Positions 36,655 through 45,713 of a stretch of 64,000 nt of DNA are shown here, one piece after another. Location: the NCBI RefSeq assembly GCF_000349325.1, contig NC_020504.1:4002053-4066052 (forward strand), in the 5' to 3' direction. How positions within the stretch are numbered: position 1 is the first letter of the stretch; each line of letters starts with the position of its first letter. The notes under the pieces were generated by a model. That model ran no database searches. It worked only from the letters and a program-made list of their open reading frames with translations, and had not been told where the DNA came from. The position numbers were made by a program, and so were the translations under genes. The DNA is from Streptomyces davaonensis JCM 4913. GTDB taxonomy: Bacteria > Actinomycetota > Actinomycetes > Streptomycetales > Streptomycetaceae.

Positions 36655-37608
36655 TCAGGACAGCCACGAACGCCAGGTGGACTCGTGGCTGTCCACCCAC
36701 TTCCTCGCCGCCTCCTGGGGGGTCAGTTTCTGGTCGGCGATCATCAGGGACACCTCGTTCTGGTCCTCGGTCGTCCAGCGGAACTTCTTCAGGAAGGCCG
36801 CGGCATCGCCGCCGTCCTGGGCGAAGTCGGCGTTGAGGTACTTCTGGAGCGGGGTGTGCGGATAGGCGCAGGCGACCTTCTCCGGGTCCGCGTCGCAGCC
36901 CTCCTTGTAGGCGGGGAGCTTCACCTCGGTCAGGGGGACCTTCTTGAACAGCCACTGGGGGGCGTACCAGTAGGTCAGGAAGGGCTTCTGCTCCTTGGCG
37001 AACTGCTTGATCTGGGTGATCTGGGCGGCCTCGGAACCGGCGAAGACGACCTGGTAGTCCAGGTTCAGGTTCTTCACCAGGGCCTTGTCGTTGGTGACGT
37101 AGGACGGGGAGCCGTCCATCAGCTGGCCCTTGCCGCCGCTCTCGGGGGTGCGGAGCTGGTCGGCGTATTTGTTGAGGTTCTTCCAGTCGGTGACGTCGGG
37201 GTGCTGTTTCGCGAAGTACGTCGGGACGTACCAGCCGATGTGGCCGGTGACGCCGAGGTCGCCGCCGTTCACGATCGTCTTCTTGTCCTGGACGTAGCGC
37301 TGTTCCTGGTCGGGGTGGCCCCAATCCTCCAGGATCGCGTCGACGCGGCCCTGGCTGAGCGCGTCCCAGGCGGGGACCTCGTCGACCTGGACGGTATCGA
37401 CGCGGTAGCCGAGTTCGTGCTCCAGCAGGTACTGGGCGACGGCCACGTTGGCCTGTGCGCCCACCCACGACTGGGTGGACAGGGTGACGGTCCGGGCGCC
37501 CTGGGCATTCGCGAAGGGCGAGGCCTGCTTGGTCATGTCGGCGGCGCCGCAGCCGGTGAGCAGGAGCAGCGAGCCGAGTGCGGCGGTCGTGGCGATACGG
37601 ATGCGCAT
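36655..37608 (-). CDS. Glycine betaine/choline ABC transporter substrate-binding lipoprotein
   Basis: A 317-residue OpuAC/ProX-type binding protein. The lipobox LLLLTGC puts the lipid anchor at Cys20. Aromatic residues typical of the quaternary-amine cage occur in EDWGHPDQE, GHIGWYVPTYF and YWYAPQW. It is the last gene of the leftward unit betB-betA-ATPase-permease-binding protein; the permease stop is one base from its start. Ligand could be choline, which betA and betB would then oxidise, or betaine itself. Confidence 0.92.
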   Translation of the reverse strand: MRIRIATTAALGSLLLLTGCGAADMTKQASPFANAQGARTVTLSTQSWVGAQANVAVAQYLLEHELGYRVDTVQVDEVPAWDALSQGRVDAILEDWGHPDQEQRYVQDKKTIVNGGDLGVTGHIGWYVPTYFAKQHPDVTDWKNLNKYADQLRTPESGGKGQLMDGSPSYVTNDKALVKNLNLDYQVVFAGSEAAQITQIKQFAKEQKPFLTYWYAPQWLFKKVPLTEVKLPAYKEGCDADPEKVACAYPHTPLQKYLNADFAQDGGDAAAFLKKFRWTTEDQNEVSLMIADQKLTPQEAARKWVDSHESTWRSWLS

Positions 37609-37609
37609 G

Positions 37610-39544
37610 TCACGCTCCCTTCTTGGTCGGCTGGGTTACCCGGTCGAGCATCAGGCCCAGGCAGACGATCGCGGCGCCCGCGACGAGGCCGGTCGCCAGG
37701 TCGCCCTGGGCGAGGCCGAAGACCACGTCGTAGCCGAGCGCGCCACCGCCGACCAGGCCGCCGATGATGACGACGGCGAGGACCAGGACCACGCCCTGGT
37801 TGACGGCGAGCAGCAGGGAGCGGCGGGCGAGCGGGAGCTGGACCTGCCACAGCTGCTGGGCGGGGGTGGCGCCGAGGGAACGGGCCGACTCCAGGGCGGC
37901 GGGGTCGACCTGGCGCAGGCCCTGTGCGGTGATGCGGACGACGGCGGGCAGCGCGTAGACGACGGCCGCGGCGACCGCGGGGGCGCGGCCGACGCCGAAC
38001 AGGGCGACGACCGGGATCAGGTAGACGAACTGCGGCATCGTCTGGAAGACGTCCAGCACCGGGCGCAGCAGGCGCTCCACCCGATCGCTGCGGGCCGCGG
38101 CGATACCGGTCGCAAAGCCCAGGACCAGGGTGACGGCGACGGCGGCGAGGACCTGGGACAGGGTGTCCAGGGACGGCTCCCACACGCCGAGGACGCCGAT
38201 CGCGGCCATGGCGAGGGTCGCGGTGAGAGCGGTGCGCCAGGTGCCGATCAGCCAGGCGAGGGCGGCGACCACGAGCAGCACGGCCCACCAGGGCAGCCAT
38301 TGGAGGCCGTCGCGTACGGGGTCCAGGACCCAGGTGGTGAAGCGGCCGGCCCATTCGGCGGTGCCGCCGACGACGGGGACGCCGGAGTAGAGGTGGGCGG
38401 TCATCCAGTCGACGGCGCGGTTGACCGGCTCGGCGATGTTCAGCACCCAGGCGTCGGGCCAGTCGAGCCGGTCCATGAGACGTCCGGCCACGGCCACGGC
38501 GAGGGCGGCGACCAGGGCGTACGCCCAGCCTGCGCGGCTGGTGTGCTCCGAGCCGTCGGTCCCGGCGCCCGCGGCTGCGGTGACGCGGTCCAGGACGACC
38601 GCCAGCAGCACGATCGGAATGCCGGCCGCCAGGGCGGCGCCCACGTCGACTGAGGCGAGCGCCTGGTAGACGCGGTCACCGAGGCCGCCTGCGCCGATGA
38701 CCGAGGCGATGACGGCCATGGAGAGGGCCATCATGATCGTCTGGTTGACGCCGAGGAGGAGTTCCTTGCGGGCCAGCGGGATCCGGGCGGTCAGCAGCCG
38801 CTGGCGGGCGGTGGCGCCGAGGGAGTCCACCGCCTCCAGGACCTCCTTGTCGGCGCCGCGCAGGCCCAGGGCGGTGAGGCGGGCCATGGGCGGGGCGGCG
38901 TAGACGACGGTGGCCAGGACGGCGGCGGGGACGCCGATGCCGAAGATCAGGACGACCGGGAGGAGGTAGGCGAAGGCGGGGAGGACCTGCATGGTGTCCA
39001 GGACCGGGCGCAGGGCTCGGTCCAGGCGGTCGGAGAGGCCCGCGGCGAGGCCCAGGAGTGCGCCGACCGCGACCGAGGCGACGACGGCGACCACCATCAG
39101 GGCGAGGGTCTGCATCGTCGGGACCCACATGCCGAGGGCGCCGCACGTCAGGAACGCGGCGGCGGTGCCGAGGGCGAGCCTGGCTCCGGCCACGCGCCAG
39201 GCGATCAGGGCGGCGAAGGCGGTGGTGCCGGCCCAGCCCGCGGCGAGGAGCAGCAGGTAGACGGCGCGTACGGCCAGGACGACCGCGTTGCTGACGTGGC
39301 CGAGGAAGTACAGGAACAGGGGGTGGCTGTCCCGGTTGTCGATGATCCAGGTGCTGGTGTCGGTGAGGGGGGTGGTGAGGTCGACGGTGAGGGCGGTCGG
39401 CCAGGTGCCGCTGGCCCAGCGGGCGTGGGCGAGGGGGACGAGGACTGCGGCGGCGAGGGCCAGGGCGAGGAGTTTGCGTCCGGGTACGGCTCTCAGTACG
39501 CCGGATATCCCCGCGCGAGGGGCTGTTGCTGTGACGGTGGCCAT
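37610..39544 (-). CDS. Betaine/choline ABC transporter permease, double-length
   Basis: A 644-residue permease in which two OpuAB-like membrane domains are joined in one chain. The first domain has SVAVGALLGLAAGLSDRLDRALRPVLDTMQVLPAFAYLLPVV and the EAA-type loop EAVDSLGATARQRLLTARIPLARKELL. The second has ATGIAAARSDRVERLLRPVLDVFQTMPQFVYLIPVV and ESARSLGATPAQQLWQVQLPLARRSLL. The usual dimer of permeases is thus fused into one protein. ATG 39544 overlaps the ATPase stop (TGATG); an upstream GTG codon at 39547 is also in frame. Codon use is uniform through the join, which argues against an assembly error. Confidence 0.9.
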   Translation of the reverse strand: MATVTATAPRAGISGVLRAVPGRKLLALALAAAVLVPLAHARWASGTWPTALTVDLTTPLTDTSTWIIDNRDSHPLFLYFLGHVSNAVVLAVRAVYLLLLAAGWAGTTAFAALIAWRVAGARLALGTAAAFLTCGALGMWVPTMQTLALMVVAVVASVAVGALLGLAAGLSDRLDRALRPVLDTMQVLPAFAYLLPVVLIFGIGVPAAVLATVVYAAPPMARLTALGLRGADKEVLEAVDSLGATARQRLLTARIPLARKELLLGVNQTIMMALSMAVIASVIGAGGLGDRVYQALASVDVGAALAAGIPIVLLAVVLDRVTAAAGAGTDGSEHTSRAGWAYALVAALAVAVAGRLMDRLDWPDAWVLNIAEPVNRAVDWMTAHLYSGVPVVGGTAEWAGRFTTWVLDPVRDGLQWLPWWAVLLVVAALAWLIGTWRTALTATLAMAAIGVLGVWEPSLDTLSQVLAAVAVTLVLGFATGIAAARSDRVERLLRPVLDVFQTMPQFVYLIPVVALFGVGRAPAVAAAVVYALPAVVRITAQGLRQVDPAALESARSLGATPAQQLWQVQLPLARRSLLLAVNQGVVLVLAVVIIGGLVGGGALGYDVVFGLAQGDLATGLVAGAAIVCLGLMLDRVTQPTKKGA

Positions 39545-40662
39545 CACACCAGCTCCTCGCTGGTGTCGGCGGAGGGTGGGGTCGCTTCCCCGCGCTGGCG
39601 GGGTGCCGCTACGCCCACCCGTGCCGCGTCAGTCACGTTCGCGATGACGCCCAGCAATGCCTCCGAGTCCACCACTCCCACGCACCGGCCCTCGTCCACG
39701 ACCCGGGCCGGAGCGCCCGCTCGGGCCACCGCCTCGATCGCTTCCGAGACCGTCGCGGTCGGGGGTACCGCCGGGCCGTTGCCCGCTTCCTCCGCCGTGG
39801 CGGGGCGCATCGCCGTGCGGACTGTGATGACCTGTTCGCGGGGGACGTCGCGGATGAATTCGCGGACGTAGTCGTTGGCCGGGGAGGCCACTATCTCCTC
39901 GGGGGTGCCCAACTGCACGACCGCGCCGTCGCGCATCAGGGCGATGCGGTCGCCCAGTTTCAGGGCCTCGCTCAGGTCGTGGGTGATGAAGACCATCGTG
40001 CGGCCCTCCTCGCGGTGCAGGCGGACCACTTCCTCCTGCATGTCCCGGCGGATCAGCGGGTCCAGGGCGCTGAAGGGCTCGTCGAAGAGCAGCACCTCGG
40101 GGTCGACGGCCAACGCCCGTGCGAGGCCGACGCGTTGGCGCTGGCCGCCCGAGAGCTGACTCGGCCTCCGGTGCTCCATGCCCTCCAGGCCGACCTTCGC
40201 TACGACCTCGGCGGCACGCTTACGGCGTTCCGGGCGGCCCACGCCCTGGATCTCCAGGCCGTACGCCACGTTGTCGAGGACCGTGCGGTGCGGGAGGAGG
40301 CCGAAGTGCTGGAAGACCATCGCGGCGCGGTGGCGGCGCAGTTCGCGCAGCCGGGACTTGTCCATCGCGCGGACGTCCTCGCCGTCGATGGCGATGGTGC
40401 CGGACGTCGGCTCGATCAGCCGGGTGAGGCAGCGGACCAGGGTGGACTTGCCCGAGCCGGACAGGCCCATGACCACGAAGACCTCGCCCTTGCGGACGTC
40501 GAAGGAGACGTCCCGGACCGCGGCCGTGCAGCCGGTGCGGGCGCGCAGGTCGGCGGGCGGGAGGGCGGCGAGTTCGGGGTCCGTGGGAACCCGGGACGCC
40601 TTGGTGCCGCTGGGGCCGAAGACCTTCCACAGGCCGTTCACGGAGAACACGGGGGTACTCAT
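39544..40662 (-). CDS. Glycine betaine/choline ABC transporter ATP-binding protein with CBS region
   Basis: A 372-residue OpuAA/ProV-type ATPase. Walker A is GLSGSGKST, the Q loop [10 protein letters not shown], the signature [15 protein letters not shown], Walker [13 protein letters not shown] and the H loop [14 protein letters not shown]-like region follows (about 285-345), which in OpuA senses ionic strength and gates transport. The ATG at 40662 overlaps the betA stop (TGATG), and an in-frame GTG lies just before it. The gene links choline oxidation to transport. Confidence 0.93.
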   Translation of the reverse strand: MSTPVFSVNGLWKVFGPSGTKASRVPTDPELAALPPADLRARTGCTAAVRDVSFDVRKGEVFVVMGLSGSGKSTLVRCLTRLIEPTSGTIAIDGEDVRAMDKSRLRELRRHRAAMVFQHFGLLPHRTVLDNVAYGLEIQGVGRPERRKRAAEVVAKVGLEGMEHRRPSQLSGGQRQRVGLARALAVDPEVLLFDEPFSALDPLIRRDMQEEVVRLHREEGRTMVFITHDLSEALKLGDRIALMRDGAVVQLGTPEEIVASPANDYVREFIRDVPREQVITVRTAMRPATAEEAGNGPAVPPTATVSEAIEAVARAGAPARVVDEGRCVGVVDSEALLGVIANVTDAARVGVAAPRQRGEATPPSADTSEELV

Positions 40663-42191
40663 CACGCGTCACCACCAATCAGGTCGACCGCTCGTTCCCC
40701 GACCATGAGCACGCCGATCATCGGGTTCACCGCCGTCATGGTCGGGAAGACGGAGGCGTCGGCAATACGGATTCCTTCAAGGCCGCGGATCCGCAACTGG
40801 GGGTCCACCACAGCGAGTTCGTCGTCCGCCGCGCCCATGCGGCAGGTGCCCGCCGGGTGGTACACGGTGTGCGCGACCTTGCGGGCGTACTCGCTCAGCT
40901 CGGCGTCGCCGACGACCTCGGGACCCGGGCACACCTCCCGCTTGAGCCAGCCCGCGAGCGGCTCGGCCTGGGCGATCTCGCGGGCGATGCGGATGCCGTC
41001 GACCAGCGTCTGCCCGTCGTAGTCGTCCTCGTCGGTGAAGTACCGGAAGTCCAGGGCGGGCTTGACCGAGGGGTCCGGGCTGGTCAGGTACAGGCGGCCG
41101 CGGGACTTCGGCTTGGGGATGTTGGGCGTCATCGAGACGCCGAACTCCGGGCGTTCGTAGCCAAGGCGCTCCGGGTTGTCGGCGAAGGGGATCTGGTAGA
41201 AGTGGAACATCAGGTCGGGGCCCGCGTGTTCGGGGTCGCGCCGTACGAACAGGCCCGCGTCGGAGTCCATCGCGGAGTTCTCGGGGATGGGGCCGTGCGT
41301 CTCCCAGACGATCACCGACTCGGGGTGGTCGAGGAGGTTCTCGCCGACGCCCGGCAGGTCGAGTGCGACGGGGATGCCGAGCGCCTCCAGGTCCTCGCGG
41401 GGGCCGATGCCGGAGTGCAGCAGCAACCGGGGCGAGTCGACGGCGCCCGCGCACAGCAGCACCTCGTTGCGGGCGCGGACCAGGAACTCCTCGCCGTCCT
41501 TGGCGCGTACGCGCACCCCTTCGGCGCGGGTGCCGTTGAGCTCCAGCCGGTACGCCCAGGTCTCCAGCAGGATCGTGAGGTTCGGGCGCTCGTCCATCAC
41601 CGGGTGCAGATAGGCCACCGAGGCGGAGGACCGCTTGTTGTTCTCCGGGTGGTAGGCGAGGTCGAAGAAGCCGGCGCCCTCGGTGAACGGCTTCTTGTTG
41701 AAGCCCTCCACGCGCGGGACGTCGAGCGCCTTCTGCGCGGCGTCGACGAAGTCGCGGGCGATGGCGTTCCGGTCCTTCTCGTCGACCGGGACGATGTTGT
41801 TCAGCAGCCGGGCGTAGTACGCCTCCATCGGCACCGCGCCCCAGCCCTTGGCGCCGGCCTCCTCCCACTCGTCCCAGTCGGACGGCAGCGGCTTGAAGGC
41901 GATGAGGGTGTTGTGGGAGGAGCAGCCGCCGAGGACGCGGGCGCGGCTGTGCCGGATGTGGGAGTTGCCGCGCGGCTGTTCGGTGGTGGGGTAGTCGTAG
42001 TCCAGTTCGCCGCCGAGCAGGCCCATCCAGCGGCGCAGGGTCAGTACGTCGTCGCGGCCGACGTCGCTCGGGCCGCCCTCGATGACGGCGACGGTGACGT
42101 CCGGGTTCTCGGTCAGCCGGGAGGCGATGACGGAGCCTGCCGTGCCGCCGCCGATGACGACGTAGTCGTAGACATGGGTGTTCTCAGGCAT
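40662..42191 (-). CDS. betA: GMC oxidoreductase, choline dehydrogenase type
   Basis: A 509-residue FAD-dependent oxidase/dehydrogenase of the GMC family. It converts choline to betaine aldehyde. The FAD motif is [18 protein letters not shown] (9-26), with [36 protein letters not shown] and the catalytic region [14 protein letters not shown] near the C-terminus. It sits between betB (51 bp upstream) and the ABC ATPase gene, which overlaps its stop. This arrangement makes choline the likely substrate. Confidence 0.92.
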   Translation of the reverse strand: MPENTHVYDYVVIGGGTAGSVIASRLTENPDVTVAVIEGGPSDVGRDDVLTLRRWMGLLGGELDYDYPTTEQPRGNSHIRHSRARVLGGCSSHNTLIAFKPLPSDWDEWEEAGAKGWGAVPMEAYYARLLNNIVPVDEKDRNAIARDFVDAAQKALDVPRVEGFNKKPFTEGAGFFDLAYHPENNKRSSASVAYLHPVMDERPNLTILLETWAYRLELNGTRAEGVRVRAKDGEEFLVRARNEVLLCAGAVDSPRLLLHSGIGPREDLEALGIPVALDLPGVGENLLDHPESVIVWETHGPIPENSAMDSDAGLFVRRDPEHAGPDLMFHFYQIPFADNPERLGYERPEFGVSMTPNIPKPKSRGRLYLTSPDPSVKPALDFRYFTDEDDYDGQTLVDGIRIAREIAQAEPLAGWLKREVCPGPEVVGDAELSEYARKVAHTVYHPAGTCRMGAADDELAVVDPQLRIRGLEGIRIADASVFPTMTAVNPMIGVLMVGERAVDLIGGDA

Positions 42192-42241
42192 GGGGTTGGT
42201 GCTCCAGGAAGATCCGGAAGAAGCGGGGAGGGCGGGTGAGT

Positions 42242-43741
42242 TCAGCCGGCGAACCAGCGGACCGGCTTCGGCGCGAGGTTCTGGTAGACGTGCTTGCTCT
42301 CGCGGTACTCGGCGAGTCCGGCGGGGCCCAGTTCGCGGCCGACGCCGCTCTTGCCGAAGCCGCCCCACTCCGCCTGCGGGAGGTAGGGGTGGAAGTCGTT
42401 GATCCAGACGGTGCCGTGGCGCAGCCGTCCGGCCACCCGGCGGGCGCGGCCCGCGTCGGCGGTCCAGACGGCGCCCGCGAGGCCGTACTCGGTGTCATTG
42501 GCGAGCGCGACGGCCTCGTCCTCGGTGCGGAAGGTCTCGACGGTGAGGACGGGGCCGAAGACCTCCTCGCGTACGACCCTCATCTCGCGGTGGCAGGCGT
42601 CGAGGACGGTCGGCTCGTAGAAGTAGCCGTCGCCCAGGCCCTCGGGGCGCTTCCCGCCGGTGCGCAGGACGGCTCCTTCGGCCAGCGCGGAGGCGACGTA
42701 GGACTCGGTCTTCGCGCGCTGCTGCTCGGAGACGAGGGGGCCGCACTCGACGCCGGCGTCGGTGCCGCGGCCGAGGCGGATCTTCGCGGCCCGGTGGGCG
42801 AGTTCGGCGACGAAGCGCTCGCGGATCGACTCCTCGACGATGAGGCGGGAGCCTGCCGAGCAGACCTGGCCGCTGTGGATGAAGGCAGCGTTGAGGGCTT
42901 GGTCCACGGCCGTGTCGAAGCCCGCTTCCGTGGCGCAGGCGTCCGCGAAGACGACGTTGGGGTTCTTGCCGCCGAGTTCGAGGGCGACCTTCTTCACCGA
43001 AGGGGCCGCCGCCTGCGCGACCTTGACGCCGCTGGCCAGTCCGCCGGTGAAGGAGACGAGGTCGACGTCGGGGTGCTCGGCGAGCCGGGCGCCGACCGAA
43101 TGGCCCGGCCCCGTAACGATGTTCGCGACGCCGGACGGCAGGCCCGCCTCGGTCAGCAGGTCGATCAGCGCGATCGTCGTCAGCGGGGTGATCTCGCTCG
43201 GCTTGACGACGAAGGTGTTGCCCGCGGCGAGCGCGGGGGCGATCTTCCAACTGGCTTGGAGGAGGGGGTAGTTCCAGGGGGTGATCAGGGCGCAGACGCC
43301 GACCGGCTCGTGCACGACGACGCTGTGGATGTCGGACGAGCCCGCGTCCACCACCCGGCCGGGGGCCTCGGCGGCGACGAGGTCGGCGAAGTAGCGGAAG
43401 GCGTCGGCGACACAGTCGATGTCGACGCGGCCCTCCTCCAGGGTCTTGCCCGCGTCGCGGCTCTCCAGCAGGCCGAGTTCCTCGCGGTCGCGCACCAGGA
43501 GGTCGGCGACGCGGCGCAGCAGTGCGGCGCGCTCGGTGACCGGGGTGTGCGGCCAGTCGCCCTCGTGGAATGCGCGGCGGGCGGCCTCGACCGCCAGGTC
43601 GGTGTCCTTCTCGTCACCCTCGGCGACCACGGCGAAGGGCCGGGCGTCCGCTGGGTCGATGATGTCGCGGGTGGCTCCGGAGATCGCGTCCCGCCACTCG
43701 CCGTCGACATGGATCGTCCGTCGTTCGTGCTGCCTTGCCAT
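42242..43741 (-). CDS. betB: Betaine-aldehyde dehydrogenase
   Basis: A 499-residue NAD(P)-dependent aldehyde dehydrogenase that makes the osmoprotectant glycine betaine. Catalytic features are the oxyanion Asn in ALITPWNYPLLQ, the Glu in KKVALELGGKNPN and the nucleophilic Cys in HSGQVCSAGSRL. It is the first gene of a five-gene leftward unit. ATG 43741 begins MARQHERRTIHVDGEW. Upstream DNA has a palindrome and inverted repeats (43793-43859) that could be an operator. Confidence 0.93.
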   Translation of the reverse strand: MARQHERRTIHVDGEWRDAISGATRDIIDPADARPFAVVAEGDEKDTDLAVEAARRAFHEGDWPHTPVTERAALLRRVADLLVRDREELGLLESRDAGKTLEEGRVDIDCVADAFRYFADLVAAEAPGRVVDAGSSDIHSVVVHEPVGVCALITPWNYPLLQASWKIAPALAAGNTFVVKPSEITPLTTIALIDLLTEAGLPSGVANIVTGPGHSVGARLAEHPDVDLVSFTGGLASGVKVAQAAAPSVKKVALELGGKNPNVVFADACATEAGFDTAVDQALNAAFIHSGQVCSAGSRLIVEESIRERFVAELAHRAAKIRLGRGTDAGVECGPLVSEQQRAKTESYVASALAEGAVLRTGGKRPEGLGDGYFYEPTVLDACHREMRVVREEVFGPVLTVETFRTEDEAVALANDTEYGLAGAVWTADAGRARRVAGRLRHGTVWINDFHPYLPQAEWGGFGKSGVGRELGPAGLAEYRESKHVYQNLAPKPVRWFAG

Positions 43742-43792
43742 GATCGGTATTGCCTTCCGTTCCTGTTCCGATCCCCTGAGTCACACGGGTGT

Positions 43793-43859
43793 CACTTTCG
43801 GGGACCGCGTCCACCTGCCCGGGGCCTCCGGTTGCATGCGCGTTTCGGGGCCGAAAGTG
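43793..43859. promoter_or_regulatory. Inverted repeats in the betB/lipoprotein-like divergent region
   Basis: CACTTTCGG at 43793-43801 is repeated in inverted form as CCGAAAGTG at 43851-43859. The second element is part of a perfect local palindrome, TTTCGG-GG-CCGAAA (43843-43856). The sites lie 52-118 bp upstream of the betB start and before the rightward gene at 43962, suiting a regulator of one or both. I cannot name the regulator. Confidence 0.45.
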
Positions 43860-43961
43860 GGCGGCGTCACTGAACATGCGGACAAATAGGGCAAACCGTA
43901 GCCTGGGGAGTGATGCGCGCCATGCCGCGCACCAGGCTGTGCACCACGGAGGTGACCGCCC

Positions 43962-44708
43962 ATGGCCGTCAGGGCGCTGATCTCGGCCGCGGTGGGCGCG
44001 ACGCTGTTGCTGGCGCCGACGGCGGCAGCGGTCGACGATCCCACCGCGCAGGAGCTCGCCGAGGAGGCGGAGTCGAACCTCCTCGACGCGAAGTCGGTTC
44101 ATCTGAAGCTGACGGACCGCAGCGCGGACACGGAGACGAGCCGGACCCAGCCGACGTCGATGGATCTGTCCCTGGACCGGTCCGGCAACTGCGTCGGGAC
44201 GATGGAGATGGGCTCGGACAGCGGCAGCGTCGAGATCGTCAAACGGGGCGACGAGGTGTGGATGAAGCCGGACACCGCGTTCTGGAAGGCACAGGTGCCG
44301 GGCGGTGAGGGCGATGCGGTGGCCGAGCTGTTCGAGGACCGCTACATCCACGGTTCCACGGATGACGCGCTGCTCAAGGGCATGGCCGACACCTGCGATC
44401 TGAGCAACTTCCAGCGGGACGTCGGCTCCGGCTCCTCGCCCGGCACGAGCTCGTTGAAGAAGGGCGAGGAGACCACCCGGGGCGGCACGGAGGTCATCCC
44501 GCTGACCGGTGAGGTGGACGGCGCACGGACCACGCTCTACGTCACCGCCGACTCGCCGCACCTGCTGGTCGAGGCCCACCAGCGCGGCGACGCCACCGAT
44601 GTGCGGCTGACGTTCTCCGAGTACGACGAGCCGGTGCCGTCACGGACTCCGTCGGCGGACGACACGATCGACATCGACAAGCTCCAGGACGAGTTGCAGA
44701 GCGTTTAG
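43962..44708 (+). CDS. Secreted LppX/LolA-like protein, unknown function
   Basis: A 248-residue exported protein. The signal peptide (about 1-23, ending PTAAA) lacks a lipobox, so it is probably released or weakly held, unlike LprG/LppX lipoproteins. The mature sequence has alternating strands of the LolA/LppX half-barrel (AKSVHLKLTD, MDLSLDRSGNCVGTMEM, GSVEIVKRGDEVWMKPD, HLLVEAHQRG, VRLTFSEYDEPV). LppX-type proteins bind lipids or sense lipoprotein traffic. ATG 43962 follows GGAGGTGA. It diverges from betB and converges on the ECF41 sigma gene, 13 bp away. Confidence 0.72.
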   Translation: MAVRALISAAVGATLLLAPTAAAVDDPTAQELAEEAESNLLDAKSVHLKLTDRSADTETSRTQPTSMDLSLDRSGNCVGTMEMGSDSGSVEIVKRGDEVWMKPDTAFWKAQVPGGEGDAVAELFEDRYIHGSTDDALLKGMADTCDLSNFQRDVGSGSSPGTSSLKKGEETTRGGTEVIPLTGEVDGARTTLYVTADSPHLLVEAHQRGDATDVRLTFSEYDEPVPSRTPSADDTIDIDKLQDELQSV

Positions 44709-44721
44709 TCGCGCAGAGCGT

Positions 44722-45615
44722 CTAGAACTCCCCGGGCCGCGTCAGGCCGTTGTCCGGGGTCAGGCCACTGAGCTTGTCGGGGTTCACCTGGAAACGCAGC
44801 GTGTGCATACGGCCGTCGGTGATGTCGTAGGTCAGGGCGCCGATGATCTGGCCGTCGAGCTTGGCCAGGATGCCGAGTTCGCCGTTCACGACAGCGGACT
44901 CCATGGTCATGGCGGCCAGTTCGGGCTTGGCCATGAAGCCCAGCATCCAGCGGGCGACGTTCTCGACGCCGTGCAGCGGACGACGAGCCGCGGTGACCTT
45001 GCCGCCGCCGTCGGCCCAGGAGGTCACCTCGGGCGCGAGCAGCTCCATCACGGCGTTCAGGTCACCGCCCGCGCAGGCCTGGAGGAACTGATCGGTGACC
45101 TGCTGCCGTTGGGCGGCGTCGGCGTCGTAGCGGGGGCGGCGGGCCTGTACATGGGCGCGGGCGCGGTGGGCGATCTGGCGGACCGTTGCCTCGGGGCGGT
45201 CGAGGGCCTCGGCGATCTCGGCGTGCGAGTAGCCGAAGACCTCGCGGAGCAGGAAGACGGCGCGTTCGACGGGGCTGAGGGTTTCGAGGACGACCAGCAT
45301 CGCGGTCGACACGGAGTCGGCCAACTCGGCCTCCGTAGCGATATCGGGCGAGGTCAGCAGGGGCTCGGGGAGCCACGGGCCGACGTAGGTCTCGCGGGTG
45401 GCCCGCGCCGAGGTCAGGCGGTTCAGGGAGAGGTTGGTGACCGTGCGCACCAGATAGGCCTTGGGGTGACGGATCGTCGAGCGGTCCGCGGTGCTCCAGC
45501 TCAGCCAGGCGTCCTGGAGGACGTCCTCGGCGTCGGCGACGCTGCCCAGCATGCGGTAGGCGGTCGCGAACAGCAGCCTGCGGTGTTCGAGGTACGGGTC
45601 CTGTCCCGTGGCCAT
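44722..45615 (-). CDS. ECF41-type RNA polymerase sigma factor (SigJ-like)
   Basis: A 297-residue ECF sigma factor with an extra SnoaL-like C-terminal domain. Region 2 is FATAYRMLGSVADAEDVLQDAWLSW; region 4 ends VRQIAHRARAHVQAR. The ECF41 signatures are the linker WLPEPLL, and DGGGKV and NPDKL in the extension. In this group the extension replaces a separate anti-sigma factor and modulates activity. ECF41 genes typically lie beside an oxidoreductase or carboxymuconolactone decarboxylase they control. The FAD-oxidoreductase gene 98 bp upstream fits. ATG 45615 is chosen; an in-frame GTG lies three codons earlier. Confidence 0.92.
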   Translation of the reverse strand: MATGQDPYLEHRRLLFATAYRMLGSVADAEDVLQDAWLSWSTADRSTIRHPKAYLVRTVTNLSLNRLTSARATRETYVGPWLPEPLLTSPDIATEAELADSVSTAMLVVLETLSPVERAVFLLREVFGYSHAEIAEALDRPEATVRQIAHRARAHVQARRPRYDADAAQRQQVTDQFLQACAGGDLNAVMELLAPEVTSWADGGGKVTAARRPLHGVENVARWMLGFMAKPELAAMTMESAVVNGELGILAKLDGQIIGALTYDITDGRMHTLRFQVNPDKLSGLTPDNGLTRPGEF

Positions 45616-45632
45616 GCCAATCACCGGGTCAT

Positions 45633-45693
45633 GCTCCCAGCGCCGCGAACCGGGCGGCAAGGCCCTGATCACCGCGCTGGGAGCGCTGGGAGC
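45633..45693 (-). promoter_or_regulatory. Stem-loop with alternative pairing partners in the ECF41 leader
   Basis: GCTCCCAGCGC (45633-45643 on the plus strand) is complementary to GCGCTGGGAGC, which occurs twice in tandem, offset by nine bases (45674-45684 and 45683-45693). On the minus strand, leader RNA could therefore fold with either copy. The stem ends about 18 bases before the ATG at 45615. Function is not known. Confidence 0.35.
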
Positions 45694-45713
45694 GTCGGGA
45701 GCCAACACGCCTG

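Noticed and set aside
37610..39544. Assembly artefact joining two permease genes
   Set aside because: The two halves differ in sequence, the reading frame and codon use are continuous, and both ends overlap neighbours in normal operon fashion.
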